Assembly (NCBI GenBank): GCA_013398175.1
Contig: VZRZ01003845.1
Location: 583,900-647,899, forward strand
Reading direction: 5' to 3'
DNA: 64,000 bases
From: Climacteris rufus
Taxonomy: Eukaryota; Chordata; Aves; Passeriformes; Climacteridae
In this document: positions 24,201-35,753 of the stretch, one piece after another
Layout of the letters: each line of letters begins with the position of its first letter
How positions within the stretch are numbered: the stretch's first letter is position 1
Made by a program: the position numbers and the translations under genes
The notes under the pieces: model-generated
The model's database searches: none
Told to the model about the DNA's origin: nothing
The model's input: the letters and a program-made list of their open reading frames with translations, nothing else

Positions 24201-27200
24201 GGAAACAGATGTCACTGTATGTAACCAATGTATAGTTTAGGCAGCATATATCAAGAACAGTAATTCATTCAAAAAGGAAAGCTCTAGTTTCTTCATGCCC
24301 TCTGCTCTGAGCTTTTGCCGGTGCCCAGAGGTGAGTGAAGCCCTGCAGGTGGGCAGTGAGATGCTGGGGATTGTGGTACAGGCTGTTCACAAGCCTCCTG
24401 TTCCAGAGGGGGCATAAATTGGATGTTGCTGTGGCTAGATCCATGTGTGCAGCTGGCTAGCTGCAAACGGGAGTTCCAGGAAGTTGTCCTCTATCTTTTC
24501 TAGTAACAGCTGCCTTGAGGAGGAGTGGAGGGATAGACTTTTTTTCTTCTACATCTATATGACTTTTGCTTTGGTGCTGAGAGATGTTCACATTGGTTGT
24601 GTTTCTAACTTTCTGCTGCAACTTAAAAACCCCAGCATCCCCAATGTTCTGTCCTTGCAGTCACAATTTCAGAGTTGCAGTGGGTGCAGGTGAGATTTCT
24701 CCAGGGTCAGGGTCTGTCACCAGGGTAGGAGCACTGCTCTGCAGTCACTCAAACCCCTGGCTCTGGAAGCCTTCACTAAACCCAGCAGGTTTCCAGCAGT
24801 GCTCTGGGGACCGACCACCCGCTGCCTTCCAACCCTCACCCACTGAACCCCAATCTGTCATAACCAGGGTGAAATATGATGCCGTGAGCATGGGAGGGGA
24901 GTTATTTGGAGAACGTGATGGCAGTCTCTGCCTGCAATTATCTGACTGCAGGAACAAGTGGTAATCCTGCCATTAGGAAAGACCATCAACACATGCTCTT
25001 TGATCTGTCACGAACTGAGAGGTTCCAATGTTTTAGTGTGTTTTTACACCAGAATCATCTGGACCAGCTTCAAGGGGAGAAAAGGGTCCCCATTTCCACG
25101 TGTGAGGCTTGGATCTACAGGATGAATTCTCCCTACAAACACTACACTGTAAATTGCAGAAGAGATTTGGAGTGGCTCCCTGGCTGGTTGTTGGATATCT
25201 CCCAAGCTCTAGCCTGGCTATTTCTGTAATCCCTTCTCACTTTCCTGTAAAGACCATCACTGTGAGATACCAAATACCTCTCTTTGCTTGTCCTGATTCT
25301 TGCAGGACTCACTCAGAATACAGAAGATAAATAATAAGATCTGCAAACAAGCAGCTTTCTCAAGAAACAAGCAGCAGGTTTACTGTTTTCATGGTGAAAG
25401 CAATGTTTACGGAATTTAGTTGTTGAAATGTGTTTTCTTTGTAGGAAATGAGTGCCCTGCTGTGACACCATTATTCTCAGTTCCATCAGTCCACTAATGT
25501 TCTTTATAAAAATCCCACAATTTATATAAATTCAAGACACTGTATAAGAATTTCAGGAAATGAGCTTCAACACAGAGGTTTCTCAGGGCGGGGACCCAAT
25601 GCTGACAGAGCTTCTGCTGCCACACAGAGTCACTGGGATGCTTTCCAGACCGGAGGAGATACAGGGGAGCTGAGTCCTTTGAGGACACGAGGGCTGATGC
25701 AGCCAAGGGAATTAACTGGTTTCCCTTGTTAGCTAGGGTTTTTAGATGTCAAAAGAATGGCTGCATGTTCTGTATGTTGGATCAGGAATCTGCCTTTTCC
25801 TCCTCCTGATAAGCAATAGAGCTTCTCCAGGAAAACTGAGAAACCCTGGAATACTAAAAAGAATTGAAATACCTTTTTTTTCAGTCCCTTGTGAGCTGTA
25901 GGTCATGCTGTGGCTGAACTATTTCCTTCCCTTCCATCTTCGTATCAGACACTGATGCAGGCACTTAGTTGAAACTGTGTGACCTGAAGGCCAGAGAGAA
26001 CAAAGTGCTTGGCTGAACAAAACCTCTGTTTCTGTGTGTGAGAGAAGAGCATTTAAACTCTGCCAAATGGCAGCAAATGTTGCTGAATGTTCCCGTCAGA
26101 GCAGAGGAAAATGTGTGCAGCAGTGTCAGAGTGTCAGACTCATCCTGCTTTCTTATTGAACACTCACTTCAGATGGAGCTTTTGATTAGAGCTGTGCCCT
26201 GGCTTACTGAGAGGCAGCTGGACTGGGACACATAGTCCTGCCTCTGGTGAAAACCAAAGTACAAATACCTTTTCTGACTCCTTGTAGGGGTTTTCGGCAG
26301 CTGACAGCTTGCTCAGTTGATGTGCTGCTATTGCGAGCAGAGCATAGACCTCTTTTTATAAGAAACAAGCATTGTTTTTTGATTCTTTTGTTGATTTGGC
26401 CACAGTGCTTATGAAATGGGTGTTACAAAATAAAGGCCCCTGAAGGATATTCCCTACTGACAGCTGTGGGAGGTGACCTGTGGTGTAGGGGATAGATCAC
26501 AAGGCAGAAGAATTTAACAAGAATTATTAAACACTGGGAAAAAATAACTGTGCAAAGAGACAGACATTTTCTTGTTTGATGTCTTCAACTCATGATCAGA
26601 AACTGTTTTGGAAGAGGTGCTTTATTTGGATATGTGATGAAGCTCTGCTCAAGGAAATTTAAAAGAGATCTTCTTTCTCATGATATGCCAGATGCAAAGT
26701 TGCATATTTGAACTAAAAACCATAGCAAATAAAAATAACATTAACTGCAATTTACAGCAAACCCTGTGCAAACCACATGTCCTTGGAGGGCTGAACTCTA
26801 AGTGCTATGTTTAGTTTCTTTCTAACAAACAAACAAATGAAAAAATCCATCCAGTTCTCTCTGATTCACTTTCTCCTGACTTTAGCCATCACACTCCAGC
26901 ATTAGCTGATTTGGAACAAGAATACCTTCAACGAAGGAGAAGAAATTTATATATGGCCATTATACATGGAAAAGTCAACATTTCAAGCACCTCAAGCAGT
27001 TATGATTACACAGTTTATCTGTGCACAGCAGGTTCATGGAGCCTTGTTTCCTGAACTGGAGCTGAAACTCTTAGTGACTGCTCCATGGTGGACGTGGAGC
27101 TCTTGGCACCTCTTGTCCACGCCACCGAGGACTGAGTCTGGGAGCTGAAATAACCTCCCAGAAAGGTCCCCCCGGCTCTGCTGTGGCTCATTTGTTCCTA

Positions 27201-30200
27201 GTCCAGGGCATCAGTCCCTTCTACCCAAGGCCATCGGGGGTCTCAGGCATGGCACGTCCTGGGGGCACCGTGGGTGCGACCTCGAACAGAACTGATGTGG
27301 TCTCATATCGTGGTAGGGAGCGTCCCTCACAGTGGGTGTGTGGGGAGTCCTTCTTTCCAAATGAAGAAAAGATTCGGGGCTCTGAGCCGGGGGTGGAGCA
27401 TTACTCCAGGCTTGGGGTTAGGCGGCCGGAGAATGAACGCTCTCTGCACAGTATCCTCCAGCCCAGCCGGAGATGCCCATGTGTCATCAGGCCAGGTATG
27501 CTCGTCACAGGAGGACACATTGCAAAATGCCCTCGGATGAGGTTACAAACAAAATGCCAGCGGTGTCAGAGAGCAGAGAGCACTGGGCAGCGGCTGGGCC
27601 CTCCCCAAGTGCGTGCCTGGGGCCGCTTTCCTGCCCCCTGAGCGGCGGCCGGGCCCTGCCCTGCCCGGGGCGCCGGGGCTCGTTAGCGCCCGTGCTGACG
27701 GCGCTCGGCCCTTTCATCCCCCACCCGGCACCGCTGCGCCGGGCAAAAGGGGAGCTGCTGCCTTCAAACAAAGCATCTGTTTATTCTTGAAACAATTAGT
27801 GACAGCAGTTCGATCTTGAACTCGTTACTGAGCCCAAAACAATTATGATAAAAACAAGTTCCAGATGGGCTCAAAAGGAGTTGTTTTTGTCTTTGCTGAA
27901 TTCGAATGGATTCCATGTCTTCAAGTTCCTCTGGTATTTATGGACAGGAAACACGAATTACACGCAATAATTTACTACAAACAAAAGAGATTAATGCTGC
28001 AACAGCCCATTTATCTTTGCTCATGTGCCTTCTTGAGGTTTATGTGCTGTTTAACTCATGGGGAGAGTTAATAGCTTTTTTCTCTGGTTTCTAACTGCAA
28101 TTTTGGTTTGTAGAAACTGAGACAGGAAGCTGTTGAATTTCTGCTTCAGGGTTCAGTTTAACTGCAACTCCAGGCAAATGCCTTCATGTTCCTTAAAATC
28201 ACCCCAGAAATGGGGAGGACAAAACTAGCGGTAAAGGAGGTGCCAGTAGTGGTTTGTCACTCTGTATGTGCAAAACTATTCCCTTTCAGGAAGTATATTT
28301 TTAAATTGAAGGCCAAATGAATCCACAGTGGTGACTATGCAAGACACACTGGTTCTTCTTTTTGGGAATATTTTCTTGTGAGTTAGTTTGTGGATTGTAA
28401 ACGTTTACACTATGAGAGGTTACCTTCACTAAGCCTGCAGATGTAAAATGGGTACATACTGTGTGGCCACTCTGATACCATCATGTTTCAGATCTTCCTT
28501 TGAAGGACTTGTGCAAAGGTTACAGTTGGGAGTTCTTCCAGTTAGTTCCTCTGGCAGCTCCAAGAGTCTGCAAACAGAGACCTTTTTCAAGGCCTGTTCA
28601 AAATGGGCTGAAGTCTGGGCATCAGACATATTTGTATGGAAAGGTTGAGTTTCTGACACCTTGAGTTTTGAAGTTGATGCTGCACATTGGCAGGAACTGA
28701 ACTGCTCCCAAAAGGGAATCCCAGCAGGTGGCAGGAAGCAGTGGTACATCACTGTGCTATGTCTGCTTTGGGTCCCTGCGCAGGGGCAGGATGACAGGAC
28801 AAGGCAGGAGGAAATCAGTGAAGAAACTCCTGGGCAGTGTTTCTTTTCTGGCAGTCCCTCATGCCTTCTTGCAGCTGAGACAAAGAGTTTGGCTTTGCTT
28901 TTTTCAGGCTTTTAGTTAGATTTCATGATTTTATAGAAGGCATGTCAGCATTACTACAAAGGTGTGTAATTCGAACTCAAGTATGTGGCTGGGCTGATGG
29001 GAAGTTGTGGAAGGACGTAATTCCCAAACCCCATACAATGTGACACGGATTGTAATAAAGACTAAAGCTGCCCTGGGTGCACTGTAGTGCATGAAGTCAG
29101 CTTGGCTGAGCTCCGAAGGGAGTGAGATCATGTGCAGAAAGCAGCCTGGGAACTTGGGGTGACACTGAGATTTGTTTGGCCTCTCCCAGTGGGAGCTGGT
29201 CAGCTTCCCAAAGCATTTCATCACTTCTCCCCCTTCCACCATAAACCTTAGAAAAGAGGCCTTAAGTAGAAGCCTGGGCAAGTAGAGGTCTCCGGTTTTG
29301 GCTGGGAAACAAGGGAAAAGAAGAAAATTGAGAAACTGATTATTACTCTTTTTTTTTTTTTTGATTTTATGCAATGTCTAATTTGCACATAGTGTTTCAC
29401 AGAGAGTAAGTGGGATTGATTATTTGCATTCTTATCTCAGTGGAGCTAGTGAGACTGAGCTCTAGGATGAGGACCTCCTCCAGCAGAGAGGCTCCCAATA
29501 TTCATCTCCCAGCCTTGGTTCAAACAAGGAAGGGGCAGGAATCATGGTGCTTGAATTCAGCTTCTGTCTGGTGTCTGCAGACAGTGAGAGCAGATAGGAA
29601 ACCTCTAATTCCCCACCCAAAGGAACAGGATATTTGTTAATTTATTTCATTCATTATTCATTTATTGACTCTCAGAAGTTCGACTCAGTTTCTCATTCTG
29701 CTGGGCTGGGAGCCCCGTGCTGTGCTGGAGGGCTGAGCTGCAGCAGCGCAGCATTTGGGATGAAAGAGCCATGTGAGTAAGGGCAGCCCTTTGCAGAGCT
29801 TCTGGCTTGATGAATTTCCCTGCAAGCTCAGCTCTTCTCAACTGCCAGAGCTCCCACATCCACCCCAGCTCCCACCAAAAGCCCCTAGGAGCACAGCGAA
29901 GCCTATAGACATTGCTGCAGTTCAGGGTGCAAGGTCCCCACTCGATTCCTTCCCCAGGATCCCTAAGGCAGCCCTGACCTTGAGCAGTTGCTCCTTCCCC
30001 GACACACAGCCCCATCAGAGGTGGCTCTGAGCACCGCAGTGCCCAGGGCGCTCAGCAGCCCATTCTCTGCTCTCACAGACGCCCACCAGGCTCTTGTCTT
30101 CTCCTGTCTCCCGCAATATGTTGCTTTAACCTCATGTCCTGTCATCTACCATCTGGGTTTTGTTCTTCATCAAAGGGCAGTCAGGGTGGAGATCGGGGAA

Positions 30201-30499
30201 GACACAAAGACTCCCTTCCCCGCCAGTAATTTCATTTCCCATTAACTGAGGGTTTAAAGGGAAATCTCAGGGCTCATTAAGGCTCTGATGACAGATTAAC
30301 CCTCTCTAGCACAAACCCAACACCATGCCAAATCCTCATGTGAATCCAGGGTGGCTGTAACATTAGACCCGGCTCCCAAGCAAGGCAGACAGGTCTGGAA
30401 AGCACAATCAGCAGGAGAGTGAAAGATGTCAGGTTTCTGCAGATCTTTATCAGCCCCCGTTTTCAGGAGCGCTGTTGTGTGTTGGATAGTTACTCGCGT
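21213..30499. other. Long intergenic region or SLC2A11 intron 1, no recognised gene
   Basis: Between the first identified SLC2A11 exon and the DERL3 promoter I see no exon, RNA gene or identifiable transposon. The only compositional landmark is the GC- and CpG-rich patch near 27.2-27.8 kb. SLC2A11 exon 1 and the promoter are expected somewhere here because SLC2A11 and DERL3 are transcribed divergently. The open frames are short and unlike known families. One 60-codon minus frame at 23669-23851 begins with a hydrophobic run and is discussed as a finding. Confidence 0.5.
27180..27770. promoter_or_regulatory. CpG-rich island, possible SLC2A11 promoter
   Basis: The stretch is markedly GC-rich, with dense CpG dinucleotides especially at 27595-27760, against AT-rich flanks. 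Such islands usually mark vertebrate promoters. It lies about 6 kb upstream of the first identified exon of minus-strand SLC2A11 and about 3.5 kb from the DERL3 island, so a promoter for SLC2A11 with a long first intron is plausible. I found no convincing start codon plus donor inside it. An unannotated non-coding transcript is the alternative. Confidence 0.4.
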
Positions 30500-31543
30500 G
30501 GGCAGCAGAGACTCCGCTCTCTCCTGTGGGCTGAATGCCAGTGCTGCTGCCGCTCCCCGGGTCACCCTCAGCACCTGGTGGGATCACACATCTCTTGGCT
30601 TTCTCCGGCGACCTTGTGCGACCTTGACAGCCCGGTGTGATCTTACACAGCTTGGGGAAGCGCCTCACTGCTCCGTCCAGGAGGCAGGAGAGGTTTTCGC
30701 AGGAATTACTGAAAACCCGAAGCCCTTTGTGCCTTAGTGAAGACAAGACCCTTCTGATGAGCGCAGCAGCCGGCACGCCGGCTGAGGCACCGGCACCGCC
30801 GCCCCTTGCCCAGCTCAGCTCTCCGCAGCGGGCTCCTCTGCCTCCAAGCCAGCGGGGAACAGCCCGGCGCAGTAACCGGGCGGAGGGTTCCCCTGCCGGG
30901 CAGGTCCCTATCACTGTTCCGGACCCGGGAGCCCGGGGCTCAGCCCAGGCACTGCTCCGGCCCGCGCAGTCTCGCGTCCGGCGCGCCGCCCCATTCCAGG
31001 TGTCCTGCCCTCCTCTGCCGCCGATTNNNNNNNNNNNNNNNNNNNNNNNNNNNNNNNNNNNNNNNNNNNNNNNNNNNNNNNNNNNNNNNNNNNNNNNNNN
31101 NNNNNNNNNNNNNNNNNNNNNNNNNNNNNNNNNNNNNNNNNNNNNNNNNNNNNNNNNNNNNNNNNNNNNNNNNNNNNNNNNNNNNNNNNNNNNNNNNNNN
31201 NNNNNNNNNNNNNNNNNNNNNNNNNNNNNNNNNNNNNNNNNNNNNNNNNNNNNNNNNNNNNNNNNNNNNNNNNNNNNNNNNNNNNNNNNNNNNNNNNNNN
31301 NNNNNNNNNNNNNNNNNNNNNNNNNNNNNNNNNNNNNNNNNNNNNNNNNNNNNNNNNNNNNNNNNNNNNNNNNNNNNNNNNNNNNNNNNNNNNNNNNNNN
31401 NNNNNNNNNNNNNNNNNNNNNNNNNNNNNNNNNNNNNNNNNNNNNNNNNNNNNNNNNNNNNNNNNNNNNNNNNNTGTGGGGCGGGAGCCGGGGGCTGCCT
31501 GAGGGCAGCGTGTGATGGCAGCTGCTCTGCCTGTCTCCCACAG
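30500..31543 (+). promoter_or_regulatory. DERL3: DERL3 CpG-island promoter region, interrupted by a gap
   Basis: GC content and CpG density rise sharply from about 30.5 kb and stay high to the N run, then continue for about 70 bases to the exon-2 acceptor. The position directly 5' of DERL3 exon 2 makes this the likely promoter and exon-1 area. No ER-stress element (CCAAT, nine bases, CCACG) was spotted in the readable part, although DERL3 is an unfolded-protein-response target in mammals. The core promoter may be in the unread bases. Confidence 0.6.
31027..31474. other. Assembly gap (448 N) expected to contain DERL3 exon 1
   Basis: The run of N sits inside a CpG island immediately before the readable end of DERL3 intron 1. 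The six readable exons lack the N-terminal segment of about 31 residues that derlins encode in exon 1. All open frames drawn across this gap are artefacts of reading N as coding. Confidence 0.9.
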
Positions 31544-34500
31544 CAGCTGGAGTTCATCACCCCCTTCCAGCTGTACTTCAACCCCGACCTCATCTTCAGG
31601 AAGTTCCAGGTGAGGCCTTGCTCGGGCTTTGGGGCCCCTCGTGCCCCTTCCCAGCGAGGGGTGGGTGTGACAGGGTGGGCCCCGGGTGTCCCGCTCCCCA
31701 GGCAGTGCTGTGTCATCCCAAGGGGCTCCTTTCCCACTACTCCAGCTTTTCCTGCTTGGTGCCAGCTGGGTCATCAACACAGCGTTCTCTCTTGTCACAG
31801 GCACCTGGATGGAGTTAGCTCCTGCCAGCCTTTCCCTGCCACACACCATCTTGGCATTTCCTTTTTTTCCTTTACTCAAAACCCATCTCTTCCTTCTCTG
31901 TTACACCGTGTGTGGCAGCTGCTGTCAGGCTGGGTGGGCAAGGCTTTATTGTAGAGAGGTGAAAAGTGATTAATTTGGGTCTGGGTGCTGAACTGTGGCT
32001 GTTCATCCTCTCCAGAAAAGCAGACACCTTTCCCACACCTGGAAAGGTGAGATACTCTGATGTATCAGAGTACCATGGAGGGAGGTCGCACACGAGGGTG
32101 GAGTGGCTGTCTGGTGTCCTGGGGCAGTTGTGAGTGGACAGGTGCATGACTGGGCATCCCCTATAGACGGTGTGGGGGGCTCAGTGTGGGAGACAGTGGA
32201 TTGCTCTACATGTGAAGGGGAAAGACCTCTGTCCACCTCCTTTTCTCTCTCCTCTCTCTTCTCTTTCAGATATGGAGGCTGATCACCAACTTCCTCTTTT
32301 TTGGGCCCCTGGGATTCAGTTTCTTTTTCAACATGATATTTCTGTATCCTTTGGTTTCAGTGAAGCTCTCTGCTCCCATTTTGGCTTAGATGCAATTCCC
32401 CCCATCCATCTTCCTTCCAGGCTGACTTGCCTTGGCAGCAGTCTAGGGCTGTGGGTTCTTCCCTTGGCTCTTTTGGTTTGAATTGAAGCCATTCCCCTGA
32501 CAAGTGTGACCCTCCTGTCCCTCCATCTCTGCTTGCTGCAGGGCAGACCCTGCCAAAAGGCTGAGGAAGCTGGCAGTGCTGCTGCTGTGGCTCATGTGGA
32601 GAGCAATGCCCATTCCTGGGGTGAGCTCTGGCTGGAGCCTCTTTCTCTCCTTGGGGTCAGTGGTGTGAGGTGAAGTTTGTGCTTTTTCTGAAGTTTCTGC
32701 TTTTTTCTGTCCAAATAGGTGCTGCTGGGGCATTGGCTGACAGCTTCCTGGGATGAAATAGCTTGCAGTGGCTTATTGCCTGGAAAGCCTTGCCCTGGGG
32801 CACATGGTGGCCAGCTGTTAATTTCCTATACTGCAACCCCTCCTTCTCTCCTGCTCCCAGGTACAGGTACTGCCGCATGCTAGAAGAAGGCTCCTTCCGC
32901 GGAAGGACGGCTGACTTTGTCTTCATGTTCCTCTTTGGAGGGTTTCTCATGACAGTATCCTTTTGAGCTGCTTGAGGCTCTGTGGTGTCTTGAGATGCTG
33001 TGGATAGTGTAGGGCTTATCTGCTACCTCTGCATCCCGGTTGTGTTATGTGGTGTGGAGCAGGTACCTGCTGAGCAGCACAGCTGGTTTGTGACCCTTCT
33101 TGGTGTCACAGGGCAGAGGGGTTTGTGCTCCAGGCCTGCCAAGCTCATGCCCTGTGGCCTAGGAGAGCTCTGCTGAGCATATGGTGCAAGGGCAGCTTCT
33201 GGCTGTATGGCACAGCTTGTGCTCCTCATGTTACCCACCCTTGTCTTGGCCTGTGCCTCACCCAGTGTGCTTAGAGCAGAGAAAAGCTGCCTGTGATGGT
33301 GCTGGTGTCTGCAGAAGGGCTGATGCCCCTGGCAAGGCTGCCTCATCCCTGCAGAGGGCCTGTGGCAGTGTGCTCAGGGAGCTCAGCCTGAAAGGAAGCC
33401 ACGTGTACTGGTCTGAAAACCTGTCCAGCTGTGACAGGGCCGCTGACTGAGCTGTGCTGAGAGCAGCATGACTATGAGTGCATGAGGCTGGCTCAGGAAA
33501 CTGAGTGCAGCCAAAGGCAAGAGCATGGAGCCATGAGGACAAGGAGTGGGGTGCCCACATACTCTGCTGTCAGCAGGTCAGGCAGCGTGAGCCCAGAGTT
33601 TGCAGCCTGTCAGTGGCTGGAGGGACCAGCACACAGCTTAAGTTCTTTTCATGACAAAGTAATCTGATGGTGAAAAATATTTCCCTCCCAAGCATAAACC
33701 TTTTCTGAATGTCTTGTGCTGTCTTATGCAGATGACTTTGAGCACTGCTCTCCCCACAGAGCTCTGCATGAAGCTATGTGAGCCATTAGCATCCAGATGG
33801 CTGCAGCAGCCACGTGCTTGGCCAAAGGTGGATCTGGAGTCCAACTACAACAAGGGCAGGGGAAATTTTTTCCTGTCTCTGGCTCCTTGTGCTCTGGAAA
33901 AGAGGACTGTGAATCCCAAGAGATGTCTCACTGCTGAAATCCTTCTGTAGAAGGCAGACACTGGATGTGAGCTGGTTGTTTAGATGTGCCACTGTCCCAA
34001 GTGCTGTAAGACTGTGAAAGCCCTTCTTTGAAGGTCATTTTGATGTTCATTTTGTAAAGGTGACTATAGGAGCTGTCTGGTGGTTGTAGACGTCAGCTTA
34101 AGGAGTGAGCAGCCTGCATGTGCCACTCCCCAGAGTGTCTTGTTCTGGGATGGCAGGGAGGAAAATGTGTGTGAGGACAGTGGTGGTGAGTGCATCTCAG
34201 TGTATCTCAGGAAAGGTTTGGTGACATGGGCAATGTCTTGGAATGCTGTGATCAGCTGCCTCTGTTTAGGGTTTCCTAGTCACAAGGCACCCTGTGCTGC
34301 CTGGAGGTGGTGCACAGGGGGTGTAGGTTTTTCCTTGACTCGGTAGTTCCTAGCTATTTGGACTCTTTGCCAGCCTGTTTTTCCTGGGCCAGGCTTTCAC
34401 CATCATGCTGGTGTACGTATGGAGTCGCAGGAACCCTTATATCCGCATGAACTTCTTTGGTCTTCTTAACTTCCAAGCCCCCTTCTTGCCCTGGGTGCTG

Positions 34501-35753
34501 ATGGGATTCTCTCTGCTCCTGGGCAATTCCATCATCATCGACTTGCTGGGTAAGTCAGAGCTGCTGGGTGATGGGAACAAGGACACCTTGCAGCCACAGC
34601 ACTCAGCTCTCATAGGTGCTGCTGGGGCATTGGCACCTTCTCTTGGGTTCCACCTTGCCTGAGCTGGTGGGTTTCCTAAAGTGAGCTGGCTGCGTTTCTG
34701 GGTGGCTGGGCTCTTGCTTGTCACCTGCTGTTTGGTGTGTCTTCCCCAGGGGCAGAAGTTGGGTGTGGTGAGCTGAGCCTGACACTTGTGCTGTCTCTGG
34801 TCTCCTGGGTGCACGGTGCTGCCCTCAGGCTGACAGGCTCCCTGCCTGCTCACGTGCTGATCACAGCCAACAGCAGCACCCGTGGCTCTGGTGGGAGCTG
34901 GATGTGGGTACCCAGCTGAGGGATTCTTGGAGCTTTACCCTGCTTGAGCTCCCAGCAGCTCTGGTTCAGCTGGCAAAGGAGTCACAGCTGTGCCTGACCT
35001 TGGTGGCATCTCTCCCCAGGGATTGCAGTGGGTCACATCTATTATTTCTTGGAAGATGTTTTCCCCAACCAGCCTGGAGGAAAGAAGTTGCTGTTGACCC
35101 CTGGCTTTCTGTAAGTAAAGCTGATTCTTTCTGGGCTTTGCTGTGGGTTTTCTCAACCTGGTCACTTCCACAGCAAACTGTGGTCTGTGACTATAGGAGG
35201 TAACTACCTGCTGACAGCACCTCAGCTCCATGGTTTGTGCCCCTGCTGCATGATTTGCACATTATATACATGTGTACAAGGCCCATACAGCACTTGCTGA
35301 TACCTTCAGCTTTGCTAGTAGAACTAAAGTCTTCTTACTGCTTGTGGGAATGCTAGATGCAGATAGGATTTTTTCTGATGCATTGTTGTAGTTTAAGAAA
35401 GCAGTTCTGTTTTGTGCTCTGAGGATCAAATCTGACCTAGAGATCAAGAAAGGAGGTACTGTCCTCACCGTGGATTGAGCTGAGTAAAAGAATGGTTGGT
35501 GATGGTGCACTAGGTCAGTGGCTGTGGCTGATAGCCAAGCCCCACAGAGGGCCAGGGTCTTCCTAGGAGGGCTGGGGTTTGTCATCCTCAGCTGTTTCCT
35601 AACCCACCTGCTTCGTGGGATGGCGTGTCCCTTGCCAGGAAGATGGTATTTGACACACCTGAAGAGGATCCCAATTACAACCCTCTCCCTGAGGATCATC
35701 CAGAACACCAGCCTAGAGACCAAGACCAGAACGAGCAGCAGCATCCACAGTAA
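31544..35753 (+). CDS. DERL3: Derlin-3, ER-associated degradation factor, exons 2-7
   Basis: Six plus-strand exons join in phase to 211 codons plus a stop: 31544-31609, 32270-32343, 32861-32954, 34354-34549, 35020-35110 and 35639-35753. With the roughly 31 residues missing in the gap the protein would be about 242 aa, as expected for derlins. Derlins are rhomboid-like pseudoproteases of the ER membrane that help retrotranslocate misfolded proteins to p97 and the proteasome. Seen here are the derlin opening TPFQLYFNPDLIFRKFQ, the WR motif in the first luminal loop, several hydrophobic helices, YVWSRR, and a GIAVGH segment (GxxxG) before FLEDVFPNQPGGKK. The sequence also resembles DERL2, but PGGKKLLLTPGFL, the acidic-Q-rich tail and the position between SLC2A11 and SMARCB1 favour DERL3. 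The tail lacks the SHP box that derlin-1 and -2 use to bind p97. Introns 3 and 4 have U12-type donors. The gene converges on SMARCB1. Confidence 0.93.
32344..32860 (+). other. DERL3: DERL3 intron 3 with U12-type donor
   Basis: The intron begins GTATCCTTT, identical to the minor (U12) spliceosome 5' splice-site consensus, and ends in CCCAG. Joining CT|G across it restores a Leu codon at the position expected in derlins. A U12 branch site is not clear: the nearest candidate, TTCCTATAC at 32823-32831, is imperfect and farther from the acceptor than usual. Confidence 0.65.
32955..34353 (+). other. DERL3: DERL3 intron 4, U12-type (GT-AG)
   Basis: The donor reads GTATCCTTTT and the branch site TTCCTTGAC at 34331-34339 matches the U12 consensus TTCCTTRAY exactly. 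The branch A at 34338 is 16 bases before the exon, in the usual U12 window. The acceptor is CTAG. Both diagnostic elements are present, so this is very likely spliced by the minor spliceosome. Confidence 0.88.

Noticed and set aside
30450..31954. Several long open frames across 30.4-32.0 kb on both strands
   Set aside because: They exist only because the 448 N are read as open codons. The real coding part is the 66-base DERL3 exon 2.
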